The notes beneath the pieces are model-generated. The model was not told the origin of the DNA. It searched no databases and worked only from the letters and a program-made list of their open reading frames with translations. This document shows, one piece after another, positions 55,505 through 64,000 of a stretch of 64,000 nt of DNA; the stretch's first letter is position 1; the number at the start of each line of letters is the position of its first letter. A program made the translations under genes and the position numbers. The stretch covers positions 29,185 through 93,184 of the forward strand of contig NZ_JAPJZH010000019.1 in assembly GCF_027889715.1 (NCBI RefSeq). Direction: 5' to 3'. This stretch comes from Allohoeflea poritis. GTDB lineage: Bacteria > Pseudomonadota > Alphaproteobacteria > Rhizobiales > Rhizobiaceae.

Positions 55505-57208
55505 TTACTGGGTCTTAGTGCGATACCAGTCAGCGGCATTCCACAGCTCGGAATCCCAGACGTTCATGATGACGCCGCCGAGCGTGTTGGAGTGCGCCGA
55601 AACACGGCCGCGGTCGACGAGCGGCAGAATGATGTATTCCTGCATCAGCTTGTCGTTCATCGCCTTTGCGAGCGTGGCCCGGTCCTCGAGCTTGCCGGTC
55701 TGGGCCATCTTGGCGACCAGGGCATCGTATTCCTCGCTGCAATAGCGCGGCATGTTGTTGCCCTGCCACTGGGTTTCCGGAGTCGGAGCCTGCTTGCACT
55801 CCCAGTTGGCCATGTAGGCTTCCGGATCGGTTCCATCGAAGTTGTTGGCGTACATCTCGACGTCCGCATAGAACTTCTGGAACGTGTCGGGGCTTCCCGG
55901 ATCGCCGCCGAAGAACACCGATGCATCGATATTGCGCAATTCGGTCTCGACACCGATGTCAGACCACCACTGCTTGATCAGGGCCTGGAAGTCCTGACGC
56001 ACGGCATTGGTCGAGGTCTGGTAGAGGATCGACAGGCGAACACCGTCCTTGGCGCGGATACCATCGGCGCCCGGAACCCAGCCTGCACCATCGAGCAGCG
56101 CCTTGGCACCCTCGATATCCTGGACAAGGCAGCCGTCATTGGCCGTTGACTTGTAGATCTCCGGAGCCGGAAGCACGTTGCAGCTCGGGCGGCCGGCGCT
56201 GCCGTAACCGATTTCCACGAGCAATGCCCGGTCAATCGCCATGGACAATGCCTGGCGCACGGCCGGATCCGAAAGGAACGGATGCGGATGCGCCTTGGTG
56301 GACCGCTCGTCGCCCAGCGCCGGATCCGGGTTTGTCAGGTTGATCATGATGCGCTCGACCAGCGTGCCGAAGGCCGAAACGACGGTTCCCTTGCCTGCCG
56401 ATTCCATTGCGCCGAGGACGTCCGGCGCCAGCTGCATGTTCCAGGCGTAGTCGAACTCGCCTGTTTCAAGCACCGAACGCCCCGCGGACGCGGTATCGCC
56501 GCCACCCTTGAAGGTGACCGTCGCGAAGGCCGGTTTTGCCGGATCGCGATAGTTCGGATTGGCTTCAAGCGAGATCACGTCGTTGGGACGGAAATCGGTG
56601 ACTTGGAACGGGCCCGTTCCGATGGGTCCGAAATTGGCATCGGTGCATTCCGGAGCCTTGGCGCCGAGGCAATCGGCGAACTGCGCAGCCTGGATTATGG
56701 GCGCCTGTGCGCCGACGAAAGGACCATAGGGAAACGGTTTCGGAACGCCGAAGGTCACGGTGACGGTCAAGTCATCGACCGCCTTGACGTCGGTCACATC
56801 GTTGTATTTCTCGCTCTGGGCGCATCCGCCGGCCGGATCGGCGCAGTATTTCCACGTAAAGACGACGTCCGCGGACGTGACCGGGCTTCCGTCCGACCAA
56901 AGCAGGCCTTCCCTAAGCTTCCAGGTAATGGTCGTGAGGTCCGAGGAAACACCGCCATTGTCGACCGTGGGTACGGATTCGGCCAGCCACGGCACCATGT
57001 TGCCATCCTGGTCGTACCGGGCCAGTGGCTCGACGACCAGCGACGCGGCCTCAAGTTCCTTCGTTCCGCCCGAAAGATATGGATTCATCGTCGACGGCGC
57101 CTGCCAGTAGATGATTTTGACCTCGCCGTCGGAGCCGCGCTCTGCAAGCGCCGCCGGCGTGATTGCCACCGCGGCGGCCGCGCCAAGCAATAAAGTTCTA
57201 AGTCTCAT
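55505..57208 (-). CDS. Peptide ABC transporter substrate-binding protein
   Basis: Periplasmic receptor of the importer (SBP_bac_5). The ATG at 57208 gives 567 residues with a signal peptide (1-22, PAALA-E) and the family opening VKIIYWQAPSTMNPYLSGG. Its ligand could be a peptide, an opine or a sugar; the sequence does not decide. ATG at 57229 adds seven residues. It lies between the ATPase and permease genes. Confidence 0.92.
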   Translation of the reverse strand: MRLRTLLLGAAAAVAITPAALAERGSDGEVKIIYWQAPSTMNPYLSGGTKELEAASLVVEPLARYDQDGNMVPWLAESVPTVDNGGVSSDLTTITWKLREGLLWSDGSPVTSADVVFTWKYCADPAGGCAQSEKYNDVTDVKAVDDLTVTVTFGVPKPFPYGPFVGAQAPIIQAAQFADCLGAKAPECTDANFGPIGTGPFQVTDFRPNDVISLEANPNYRDPAKPAFATVTFKGGGDTASAGRSVLETGEFDYAWNMQLAPDVLGAMESAGKGTVVSAFGTLVERIMINLTNPDPALGDERSTKAHPHPFLSDPAVRQALSMAIDRALLVEIGYGSAGRPSCNVLPAPEIYKSTANDGCLVQDIEGAKALLDGAGWVPGADGIRAKDGVRLSILYQTSTNAVRQDFQALIKQWWSDIGVETELRNIDASVFFGGDPGSPDTFQKFYADVEMYANNFDGTDPEAYMANWECKQAPTPETQWQGNNMPRYCSEEYDALVAKMAQTGKLEDRATLAKAMNDKLMQEYIILPLVDRGRVSAHSNTLGGVIMNVWDSELWNAADWYRTKTQ

Positions 57209-57225
57209 TTTTCTTCCCCTTGCAC

Positions 57226-58263
57226 TCATGGTTTAACTCGTTCGCCGGCGGTTGGTTCCGCGGTCTTTATCTCTGTATCTCCGACAAAATGGCAGGCCGT
57301 ATAGTGACCCTTCTCCACCTGCCGGAATTCCGGTTCGATCTCCCGGCAGATCTGCTCGGCCCTCGGGCAGCGGGTGCAAAAATTGCAGCCGATCGGTGCG
57401 TTCGAGGGCGACGGCACGTCGCCGGTCAGAATAATGTGTTTGCGCTCGGCCTCACGCACCGGATCGGGTTCCGGCACCGCCGAAAGCAGGGCCTGCGTAT
57501 AAGGATGCAGCGGCCTTTCGTAGAGATCGTCGCGCGGCGCCAGTTCCACGATCTTGCCGAGATACATGACGGCGACCCGATCGGCGATGTGGCGGACCAT
57601 TGAAAGGTCGTGGCTGATGAAGAGATAGGTCAGCCCGAACTGCTCCTGCAGATCTTCCAGAAGATTGACGACCTGCGCCTGAATGGACACGTCCAGCGCG
57701 GCAATCGGCTCGTCGCAGACGATAAATTTGGGATTCAGCGCCAGCGCGCGCGCAATGCCGATGCGCTGGCGCTGACCGCCGGAGAATTCATGCGGGTAAC
57801 GGTCGGCGAAGGAGCGGTTGAGGCCAACCGCGTCCATCAGCTGGTAGACCCGCTCGAGCCTTTCGCTGCGCGACAAGGACATATGCTCGACAAGCGGCTC
57901 GCCGATGATGCCGGCGACCGTCATGCGCGGATTGAGGCTTGCCTGCGGGTCCTGGAAGATCATCTGCATCTTGGGGCGAAGATGGCGCAGCTTCTCCTTG
58001 TCGACATCGCTGATATCGGTGCCGTCGACCGTGATCGATCCGTCGGTAATGTCGTAGAGGCGAAGCACGGCACGGCCGGCCGTCGACTTGCCGCAGCCGG
58101 ATTCCCCGACGAGACCAAGGGTCTCGCTCTCATTGATATCGAGCGAGATGTCGTCCACTGCCTTGATGTCACCCACATGGCGACGGAAGATCCCCGCATA
58201 GATTGGGAAATGCATCTTCAGCCCGCGGACCTGAACCAGCGGCTGTCCGCCCGTGTCACTCAT
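57226..58263 (-). CDS. Peptide ABC transporter ATP-binding protein (DppF/OppF type)
   Basis: The ATG at 58263 gives 345 residues with Walker [11 protein letters not shown]-loop [11 protein letters not shown], signature [14 protein letters not shown], Walker [13 protein letters not shown] and the C-terminal Cys-containing oligopeptide domain ([14 protein letters not shown]), which in this family can hold an iron-sulfur cluster. It overlaps the other ATPase gene by eight bases. Confidence 0.94.
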   Translation of the reverse strand: MSDTGGQPLVQVRGLKMHFPIYAGIFRRHVGDIKAVDDISLDINESETLGLVGESGCGKSTAGRAVLRLYDITDGSITVDGTDISDVDKEKLRHLRPKMQMIFQDPQASLNPRMTVAGIIGEPLVEHMSLSRSERLERVYQLMDAVGLNRSFADRYPHEFSGGQRQRIGIARALALNPKFIVCDEPIAALDVSIQAQVVNLLEDLQEQFGLTYLFISHDLSMVRHIADRVAVMYLGKIVELAPRDDLYERPLHPYTQALLSAVPEPDPVREAERKHIILTGDVPSPSNAPIGCNFCTRCPRAEQICREIEPEFRQVEKGHYTACHFVGDTEIKTAEPTAGERVKP

Positions 58264-59260
58264 CGCGCGGACCTCCTGTTTCCGGGTCCCAGAAACAGGC
58301 GACATCGTGGCCGTCCGCGATGCGGATGCGTTTCGGATCGGCGGACAGACACCTGTCGAATGCGTGGTTGCAGCGCGCGCTGTAGGAGCATTTCTGCGGC
58401 GGCGAAAACAGGATCGGCGGCTGGCCCTCGATCACACGCAGCCGTTCGGTGCGGCTGCCGCGTACGCTTGGAACCGTCTGCAGCAACGCCCTTGTGTAGG
58501 GATGCTGCGGGTTCTCGAACAACTGGATGACCGGCGCCAGTTCGACGATCTGGCCGCCATACATCACCATCACCCGGTCGGCGATGCCGGCAATGACGCC
58601 AAGATCATGGGTGATCCAGACAATGGCCATGCCGAGCTTGCGGCGCAGCTCCTTCATCAGTTCGAGGATCTGAGCCTGGATTGTCACATCCAGCGCCGTC
58701 GTCGGCTCGTCGGCGATCAGCACCTTGGGATCGCAGGACAGCGCCATGGCGATCATGACACGCTGGCGCATGCCGCCGGAGAACTGGTGCGGATAGTCGG
58801 AAAGCCGCTTCTCCGCATCGGCGATGCCGACAAGCTCCAGCAGTTCGACGGCGCGACTTCGCGCCGCGGCCTTGCTCATGCCCATGTGATTGCGCAGCGG
58901 CTCCATGAGCTGGAAACCGACCGTGAAAACCGGATTGAGCGAGGTCATGGGGTCCTGGAAGACGAAACCGATGCCGGCGCCGCGCACCGCCCTCAGATCG
59001 TCCTCGCTGACCTTGAGCAGGTCCATTCCGTCGAAATTGACGTGGGCTCCCTCGACGATCGCGGCGGTCGTGCCAAGCAGGCCGATCAGGGACATCATGG
59101 TGACCGATTTTCCCGATCCGCTTTCGCCGACGACGCCGAGAAGCTCGCCGGGTTTGAGATCGAAGCTGACGGAGTTCACGGCATGGATTGCGCCCTGGCC
59201 GGTTTCGAAAACGGTCCTCAGATCCTTGACGTCAAGAACGGCCGCTCCGTTTTCAGACAT
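58256..59260 (-). CDS. Peptide ABC transporter ATP-binding protein (DppD/OppD type)
   Basis: First gene of the importer. The ATG at 59260 gives 334 residues with Walker [11 protein letters not shown]-loop [11 protein letters not shown], signature [14 protein letters not shown], Walker [13 protein letters not shown] and the C-terminal domain with [14 protein letters not shown]. The order D-F-A-B-C differs from the commoner A-B-C-D-F order of dpp operons. Confidence 0.94.
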   Translation of the reverse strand: MSENGAAVLDVKDLRTVFETGQGAIHAVNSVSFDLKPGELLGVVGESGSGKSVTMMSLIGLLGTTAAIVEGAHVNFDGMDLLKVSEDDLRAVRGAGIGFVFQDPMTSLNPVFTVGFQLMEPLRNHMGMSKAAARSRAVELLELVGIADAEKRLSDYPHQFSGGMRQRVMIAMALSCDPKVLIADEPTTALDVTIQAQILELMKELRRKLGMAIVWITHDLGVIAGIADRVMVMYGGQIVELAPVIQLFENPQHPYTRALLQTVPSVRGSRTERLRVIEGQPPILFSPPQKCSYSARCNHAFDRCLSADPKRIRIADGHDVACFWDPETGGPRDE

Positions 59261-59518
59261 CCGGCACCCCGTACGCGTCGCCACCCATGCTCAACCCCAT
59301 GCAGAACCGATCGTGGGGCAGAATGGCAATTTGAAACAACAATTGCAAATTGAAGTTGCGGCCTGTCCGATACTTTTTTCGGGCACCGAATTTTTGGGTG
59401 CGACGCAGGTTTAGCGATTCGATACAGCGCGTTGCCGATACAAATTGATGCAAACTCTAAACCCTGCTCCCAGAACTGATCAGGTCGCCTGCTTCCGGCC
59501 GAACGGAGGACCCGCGAT

Positions 59519-60418
59519 CTACGAATCCCTTTCCCAATAGGGGGGCCTGCCATATCTCGACAGCAGGAAGTCGATCAGCACGGCGATCTTGGGCGGCGTC
59601 GACTGCGCGGGAGGATAGACGGCCCAGAAATTGCCGCTTCGGGCGACCGGATAATCCTGCATGACCGAGACCAGACGGCCCTCGCGCAGATCCTCCCAGA
59701 CATGGGCGACCGATTTGACGGACAGGCCCAGGCCGCAAAGGGCCGCATCATAGGCAAAGTCGCCGCTATCGCCGCTAATCGCCGGCGTTATGGTGCAGGC
59801 AACCTCTCCTTTCGGACCGTCGAAATACCAGACCGGCAACGTGCTCATGCCGATACAGGCATGATGATCGAGATCGGCGGGCGTCGTCGGCGCGCCGCGC
59901 CGTTCGATATAGTCGGGCGAAGCGCAAAGGACCCGGCGGTTGCCGCCAAGCTTTCGCGCCATCAGGCTTGAATCGGGCAGCGGCGCACCGCGAAACGCCA
60001 GGTCGAACCCCTCCCCGACAATGTCGACGATCCGGTCGGTGAAACTCATCTCGATATGAATGTCGGGATACTGCTCCATGAATTCGTTCAGGTAAGGCAG
60101 GATGTGCTTGCGACCGAAGAAAGTATTGCTCGATATGCGCAACTGGCCGCGCGGCTTGGAGGCGCTGGCATCGAGAAGATCGAAGGCCGTATCGAGCTCA
60201 TCCAGCGCCGTCCTGCCGTGCGCGAGCAGCAGGCGACCGGGTTCTGTCAGGGACAGTTGCCGGGTTGTTCGGGCCATCAGTTGCGCGCCGGCCGCCTTCT
60301 CCAGCGTGGCCAGCCGGGCGCTTGCCGCAGACGGCGACAGGCCGAACTCGCGGCCGGCTTCGGAGATGCTGCCGAGATCGGCAACACGGACAAAGAACCT
60401 CAGATCGTCGAGCCTCAT
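59519..60418 (-). CDS. LysR-family transcriptional regulator
   Basis: The ATG at 60418 gives 299 residues: winged helix (1-60, LGSISEAGREFGLSPSAASARLATLE), then the periplasmic-binding-protein-like effector domain (about 90-295). It belongs to the CrgA/AaeR-like branch that binds upstream of divergent genes. It is divergent from a small open frame and lies next to the peptide importer, about 259 bases from it; which it controls is not known. Confidence 0.93.
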   Translation of the reverse strand: MRLDDLRFFVRVADLGSISEAGREFGLSPSAASARLATLEKAAGAQLMARTTRQLSLTEPGRLLLAHGRTALDELDTAFDLLDASASKPRGQLRISSNTFFGRKHILPYLNEFMEQYPDIHIEMSFTDRIVDIVGEGFDLAFRGAPLPDSSLMARKLGGNRRVLCASPDYIERRGAPTTPADLDHHACIGMSTLPVWYFDGPKGEVACTITPAISGDSGDFAYDAALCGLGLSVKSVAHVWEDLREGRLVSVMQDYPVARSGNFWAVYPPAQSTPPKIAVLIDFLLSRYGRPPYWERDS

Positions 60419-60456
60419 TTTCCCAAATCTTTGGATAGTTATGTCGAAATTAAGCC

Positions 60457-60472
60457 GATTATACAAATAATC
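60457..60472. promoter_or_regulatory. Small inverted repeat in the LysR divergent promoter region
   Basis: Arms GATTA and TAATC are separated by TACAAA, between the LysR start and the small gene at 60515. It fits the size of a LysR site but five-base arms can arise by chance. Confidence 0.3.
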
Positions 60473-60514
60473 AGGAAGTGCGATAGTCCCGTCAACGAAC
60501 GAAAGGGACAGACC

Positions 60515-60634
60515 ATGTTGCATACCGGTGACCAGTACGAAATGCGCGCTCGCTTTGAGCGCAAGGAAGCTGTCGCAACGGCATTCAGGACCCTGCGCCG
60601 CTGGATCAAGCACCAGTCGGGCCTGCGGATCTGA
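60515..60634 (+). CDS. Very small basic protein divergent from LysR
   Basis: A 39-residue frame MLHTGDQYEMRARFERKEAV and onward, ending RWIKHQSGLRI, is preceded by AAGGGA at a spacing of about seven. It is rich in Arg and amphipathic, in the manner of the tiny LysR-linked or DUF1127-like proteins of rhizobia, but I cannot assign a family. It lies in the LysR divergent position and would be missed at common length cut-offs. Confidence 0.5.
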   Translation: MLHTGDQYEMRARFERKEAVATAFRTLRRWIKHQSGLRI

Positions 60635-60722
60635 CAATGCCCATCGGCGGCGGATCGGGTTGCCCCTCCCACGGCCCAGCCCGGTCCGCCGCTTTGACAC
60701 CTGCGGGCCCTCCCAATAGTCT

Positions 60723-60740
60723 AACTAACAATTGTTAGTT
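60723..60740. promoter_or_regulatory. Perfect 18-bp palindrome, probable TetR operator
   Basis: The sequence AACTAACAATTGTTAGTT is its own reverse complement. It lies 63 bases upstream of the acyl-CoA dehydrogenase start, and the gene after that is a TetR-type regulator, so it is likely the operator of that regulator. Confidence 0.65.
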
Positions 60741-60803
60741 CGCGTCGCCCGGACCGCTTGAATTCGCTCAAGCCGCCGGCGGCCCGTCGATGGGGACACC
60801 GCC

Positions 60804-61988
60804 ATGCCCGCGCCCGCAGACCTTACCATCAACCCGCTCCCCTCGCCTCGAACCGGTCCGTTCCGCGAGGAACACGACATGCTGCGCGACCAAGTGCGGC
60901 GCTTCTTGGAGGAGGAGATCAAACCCCATGCCGATGCCTGGGAAGAGGACGGCATGGTGCCCCGCGACGTGCTGCGCAAGATGGGCGAACTCGGCTTTTT
61001 CGGCATTCGCTACCCGCAGGCCTTCGGCGGCTCCGATCTGGACACGCTGGCGACCGTCGTGCTGGCCGAGGAGCTGGGCAAATCCACCTATTCCGGCGTG
61101 GCGATCACCGCGCTCGTGCACACGGACATGGCTTCGGTGCATATATTCAACGGCGGCTCTCCAGCACAGAAAGCGGCATATCTTCCGGGTATCATTTCAG
61201 GCGAACTTATAACGGCCGTCGGCGTGACCGAACCGGAGGCCGGCTCGGACGTGAAATCGATCCGCACAACGGCGCAGCGCGACGGCAATGATTTCATCCT
61301 CAACGGCTCAAAAATGTTCATCACCAACGGCGTGCATGCGGATCTTTACTGTATCGCGGCCAAGACCGGCGAGGACGAAAGGCCGAGCCGCAATGTAACG
61401 ATGTTCCTGGTTGAGAAGGGAACGCCCGGATTTTCCGTCGTCCGTGCGCTGGACAAGCATGGCTGGCGTTCTTCCGATACGGCGGAACTGCTGTTCGAGG
61501 ATTGCCGGGTGCCGGCGGACAATGTGCTTGGCGAGGAAGGCCACGGATTTTACGCCATCATGAAGAACTTCCAGAACGAACGGCTGGTCATCGGCGCCAT
61601 GGCGGTAGGCGAATCCCAGGCGGCGCTCGATCTGACGCTGGACTATGTGCGCACGAGAAAAGCCTTCGGGCGCGCCCTGTGGGACAAGCAGGCCATCCGG
61701 CAACGGCTCTCGATGCTGGCCGCGCGGACCGAGGCCGCAAGGCAACTGGTCTATGCAACCGCGGAGCGCGATGCCGCCGGCGAGGACGTGATCCGCGAGG
61801 TTTCGATGGTCAAGGCCCTGTGCGGGGAACTGGTCAATGACGTGATGTATGACTGCCTGCAGTTCCACGGCGGGGCCGGCTATATGCGCGGCATGGCGAT
61901 CGAGCGCATGGCCCGCGATGCGCGGGTGCAGGCGATCGGCGGCGGCGCGACGGAGGTGATGCTGGAGGAAATCGCCAAACGGCTGTAA
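60804..61988 (+). CDS. Acyl-CoA dehydrogenase
   Basis: FAD enzyme oxidising acyl-CoA to enoyl-CoA. The 394-residue protein has the usual three domains, with GVTEPEAGSDVKSI, WRSSDTAELLFEDCRVP and QFHGGAGYMRGMAIERMARDAR in place. The C-terminal IYEGT site of short-chain enzymes reads IGGGAT here, so the catalytic base is probably Glu259 in FQNERL, as in long-chain and isovaleryl types. It is followed by a TetR gene after 40 bases, likely one operon. Confidence 0.93.
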   Translation: MPAPADLTINPLPSPRTGPFREEHDMLRDQVRRFLEEEIKPHADAWEEDGMVPRDVLRKMGELGFFGIRYPQAFGGSDLDTLATVVLAEELGKSTYSGVAITALVHTDMASVHIFNGGSPAQKAAYLPGIISGELITAVGVTEPEAGSDVKSIRTTAQRDGNDFILNGSKMFITNGVHADLYCIAAKTGEDERPSRNVTMFLVEKGTPGFSVVRALDKHGWRSSDTAELLFEDCRVPADNVLGEEGHGFYAIMKNFQNERLVIGAMAVGESQAALDLTLDYVRTRKAFGRALWDKQAIRQRLSMLAARTEAARQLVYATAERDAAGEDVIREVSMVKALCGELVNDVMYDCLQFHGGAGYMRGMAIERMARDARVQAIGGGATEVMLEEIAKRL

Positions 61989-62028
61989 GCAGAGCGCCAG
62001 GCCAGCGAGACCAGCGAGAGGAGACCGC

Positions 62029-62655
62029 ATGCCGACGCAACAAAAGATCCGGGACACGGAGGCGGCGAACCGCGGGTCGGCATCACGCCGGGAAATCCTT
62101 GACGCCGCCGCGCGGCTGTTTCTGAAGAACGGCTATGGCGACACGTCGCTGCGCGAACTTGCCAATGAGGTCGGCATGAAGGCCGGCAGCCTCTACTATC
62201 ATTTCGCATCGAAGGAGCAGCTTGCCACCGAGGTGCTCGGTATCGGGGTCAAAGGCGTCGCCGAGGCCGTTTCGGCGCGGCTTGACGATGCCGGCGGCGG
62301 GGCTTCCCCTTCGCAGCGCGTCTCGATCGCCATTCGCGCCCATCTCGACGCCATCCTGAACGACAGCGGCTACACCTCCGCACATATTCGCTGCTTTCCC
62401 TACACGCCGGCAAACGTACAGGCGCAGCTTCGAGCGGTCCGCAGGGACTATGAGGACATCTGGACGGGCCTGATCGACGATTTGCTGGGGCCACGGCGCA
62501 ACGAGGATGACGCGCGTTATCTTCGCCTCGCGGTGCTCGGCGCCCTCAACTGGTCGCTTGAGTGGTTCGATCCGGAGCGCGACAGCGCCGAAACCTTCGC
62601 CGCGACAGTGGAGCGGCTGATTCTGGGCGCAGAGATTCCCGGCCAGGCCGGTTAA
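62029..62655 (+). CDS. TetR-family transcriptional regulator
   Basis: The 208-residue protein has the TetR helix-turn-helix (about residues 20-66, with GYGDTSLRELANEVGMKAGSLYYHFASKEQL shortened to its core VGMKAGSLYYHF) and a ligand domain. GAGAGGAG lies seven bases before the ATG. Its position after the acyl-CoA dehydrogenase suggests it represses that operon and responds to an acyl-CoA or related compound. Its stop overlaps the convergent sugar-kinase gene by four bases. Confidence 0.92.
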   Translation: MPTQQKIRDTEAANRGSASRREILDAAARLFLKNGYGDTSLRELANEVGMKAGSLYYHFASKEQLATEVLGIGVKGVAEAVSARLDDAGGGASPSQRVSIAIRAHLDAILNDSGYTSAHIRCFPYTPANVQAQLRAVRRDYEDIWTGLIDDLLGPRRNEDDARYLRLAVLGALNWSLEWFDPERDSAETFAATVERLILGAEIPGQAG

Positions 62656-63575
62656 CTGAGCTCATCTTTCCACGGCGGATTTGCGCCGGCCCGCGAGACC
62701 GTGACGGCGGCCACCGACACCGCCAAGTTCAGCGCCGCTTCAAGATTGTCCTTCTCGATCGACCGCAGCGCGGTTTTTGTCAGACAGCCGGCATTCTTGA
62801 GTCCGGCCAGCAGGCCTGCATCGAAACTGTCGCCTGCGCCAACCGTGTCGATCACACTTACCGGCTTTGCTGCCACCGAGACGTTGCCGCACGCTGTCGT
62901 GGCCACCGCGCCATCAGCGCCCATGGTTTCGACGATGATCGATACGCCCTTTGACAGCCAGTCGGCCTTGACCGCGTCCGCCGCCCTGCCCGGCTCCAGC
63001 CAGGCGAGATCCTCGTCGGAAACCTTGACGATGTCGCTTTCGGCGATCATGCGTGCGATGCGGCGGCGGTGGGCCTCGGCGTCGGAAATGAAATTGGCGC
63101 GGATATTGGGATCGAGCGAGATAACCCGGCGGTCTGCCTCCCGGGCAAGCAGGGCCTCATAGGACGAGCCGCAGGGCTCGGGGATCAGGCTGATCGCGCC
63201 GAAATGCAATGCCTCGACGCGTTCGTCCAGTTCCGGCAGCGCGTCCGGCGTCAGCATGCGGCCCGCCGTTTCCTCATCATAGAAGGTGTATTTGGCATGG
63301 CCGTCGGTCAATTCGACAAAGGCCAGGGTCGTCGGCCGCCCCGAGCGCACGCAGAAGGAATAATCGACGCCGGACTTCTCCAGCGTCTCCTCGAGCTGGC
63401 GGCCGAACATGTCGGTGGAAAGGCCGGAGAAAAATCCGGCATCTGCTCCGAGCCGACCGAGCGCGATCGCCGTGTTGAACACCGCGCCGCCGGCAACGGG
63501 CAAAAGAGCGCCCTCACCGTCGGGCAATTTGCGCGGCAGCATGTCGATGAGCGCCTCGCCGCAGCAGATAATCAT
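62652..63575 (-). CDS. PfkB-family carbohydrate kinase (fructokinase-like)
   Basis: The ATG at 63575 (GGGGAAG upstream) gives 307 residues. PfkB signature 1 is in GGAVFNTAIALGRLGADAGFFSG and signature 2 in DTVGAGDSFDAGLLAGL, with the catalytic Asp in GAGDSFD. The protein most resembles fructokinases, but ribokinase-type substrates are possible. It converges on the TetR gene. Confidence 0.9.
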   Translation of the reverse strand: MIICCGEALIDMLPRKLPDGEGALLPVAGGAVFNTAIALGRLGADAGFFSGLSTDMFGRQLEETLEKSGVDYSFCVRSGRPTTLAFVELTDGHAKYTFYDEETAGRMLTPDALPELDERVEALHFGAISLIPEPCGSSYEALLAREADRRVISLDPNIRANFISDAEAHRRRIARMIAESDIVKVSDEDLAWLEPGRAADAVKADWLSKGVSIIVETMGADGAVATTACGNVSVAAKPVSVIDTVGAGDSFDAGLLAGLKNAGCLTKTALRSIEKDNLEAALNLAVSVAAVTVSRAGANPPWKDELS

Positions 63576-63837
63576 GTGCTTCCCCTTGTCCCTTACGCGC
63601 CGGTCAAGTTGTGCGTGCCGCATCCCGTTTCCGGCCGGCCGAAGCCGGCGGCACCATAGCCCAATTTAAATCGATTACAACTGCCTGCCGAAGGCAATTC
63701 AGGGTGCACATCGCGCATTCGCACGACGCCCTGCCCGCTCAGAAACAGAGCGCCCGGGGCAATGGAATATTTCCTTGACGGCGGCCGGTTTCCGCATTAC
63801 CTACAGCGCGCGCCGGCGGCAGCAAGCCACGGCAAGT

Positions 63838-63914
63838 CGGAGTGTAGCGCAGCCTGGTAGCGCACCTCGTTCGGGACGAGGGGGTCGGAGGTTCGAATCC
63901 TCTCACTCCGACCA
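63838..63914 (+). tRNA. tRNA-Pro (CGG)
   Basis: A 77-base cloverleaf with acceptor stem CGGAGTG/CACTCCG, D-arm GCGCAGCCTGGTAGCGC, anticodon stem CCTCG/CGAGG around TTCGGGA giving anticodon CGG, T-arm GGAGGTTCGAATCCTCT and encoded CCA. Confidence 0.96.
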
Positions 63915-63932
63915 GTTTCTTCAATGTCCGAC

Positions 63933-64000
63933 CCGGAGACATAGGTAACGGTTTGTACCGGAGACATGGGTTACAACCTCGTGCCGAACGGGTTGTCGAT
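63933..64000 (-). mobile_element. Probable end of an IS481-type insertion sequence (partial)
   Basis: CCGGAGACATAGGTAAC at 63933 and CCGGAGACATGGGTTAC at 63958 form a 25-base-spaced imperfect direct repeat of a motif seen at the ends of IS481-family elements. The element would extend beyond the window. It lies 19 bases downstream of tRNA-Pro. Confidence 0.5.
63971..64000 (-). CDS. Possible C-terminus of an IS481-type transposase (partial)
   Basis: On the minus strand the last bases read IDNPFGTRL then TAA, in the place where the transposase of the adjoining insertion-sequence end would finish. Only nine codons are visible, so this is a guess from position. Confidence 0.3.
   Translation of the reverse strand: MDNPFGTRL

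Noticed and set aside
54324..55745. 473-codon frame on the plus strand
   Set aside because: Antisense to the permease genes; rich in charged residues with no recognisable family.
63739..63942. Open frame of 67 codons on the minus strand with [12 protein letters not shown]
   Set aside because: It is antisense to tRNA-Pro; this peptide is a well-known false translation of tRNA genes.

Overview
The window is a gene-dense, GC-rich chromosomal segment of an alphaproteobacterium, most likely of the order Hyphomicrobiales (rhizobia and relatives such as Rhizobiaceae or Phyllobacteriaceae). The main clues are a FeuP/FeuQ two-component pair with a FeuN-like small periplasmic gene, a Ros/MucR zinc-finger regulator, a seven-gene Pha/Mnh cation antiporter operon, a betC-betB-betA choline-sulfate operon, a Rhizobium etli-type asparaginase, and small families typical of this group (DUF1491, DUF5330, DUF2336, TIGR03808). 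No species can be named from the sequence alone.

Layout. 0-5 kb (minus strand): ccmF (start only), ccmE, ccmI, a small surface-antigen-like lipoprotein, then feuQ, feuP and a feuN-like gene, followed by a UPF0260 cysteine-cluster protein. 5.4-8.8 kb (plus): a bifunctional penicillin-binding protein and a DUF1214/DUF1254 pair. 8.9-11.1 kb (minus): a glycosyltransferase-like gene overlapping a UDP-galactopyranose-mutase-like flavoprotein. 11.3-18 kb: small conserved genes, a multi-membrane hybrid-free histidine kinase overlapping a peptidoglycan-binding protein, SufE, DUF1761 and mucR with a long AT-rich leader. 18.4-24.3 kb (minus): mnhA-G. 24.5-28.5 kb: msrB, an SH3-domain protein, oligopeptidase B and a siderophore-interacting reductase. 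28.6-35.3 kb: an AraC regulator, a DUF4142-cupredoxin-TPR-PBP4 envelope cluster, two c-type cytochromes and Fe superoxide dismutase. 35.4-43.2 kb: aminotransferase, haloacid dehalogenase, a YkuD protein that has lost its catalytic motif, a HerA-like ATPase, VOC, phnX, a Tat-exported beta-helix protein and asparaginase. 43.4-53.5 kb: a Tyr-His-Pro-rich secreted protein, galE, thiolase, aldehyde dehydrogenase, betCBA, tRNA-Gln. 53.5-63.9 kb: a dipeptide/oligopeptide ABC importer, LysR, an acyl-CoA dehydrogenase with a TetR regulator, a PfkB sugar kinase, tRNA-Pro, and at the very edge what looks like the end of an IS481-type insertion sequence.

How the genes fit together. Much of the window serves the cell envelope and osmotic or ionic adaptation: cytochrome c maturation, FeuNPQ (known in Sinorhizobium to control cyclic glucan export and osmoadaptation), three peptidoglycan enzymes or relatives, Na+(K+)/H+ antiport, and glycine betaine synthesis from choline-O-sulfate. 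The rest is carbon and nitrogen scavenging (peptide import, asparaginase, phosphonoacetaldehyde hydrolysis, acyl-CoA oxidation, sugar phosphorylation). No CRISPR array, prophage or clearly new defence system was seen. The most unusual items are the catalytically degenerate L,D-transpeptidase homologue, a perfect 18-bp palindrome in front of the acyl-CoA dehydrogenase/TetR pair, several other perfect inverted repeats upstream of metabolic genes, and the small secreted copper/His-rich proteins.
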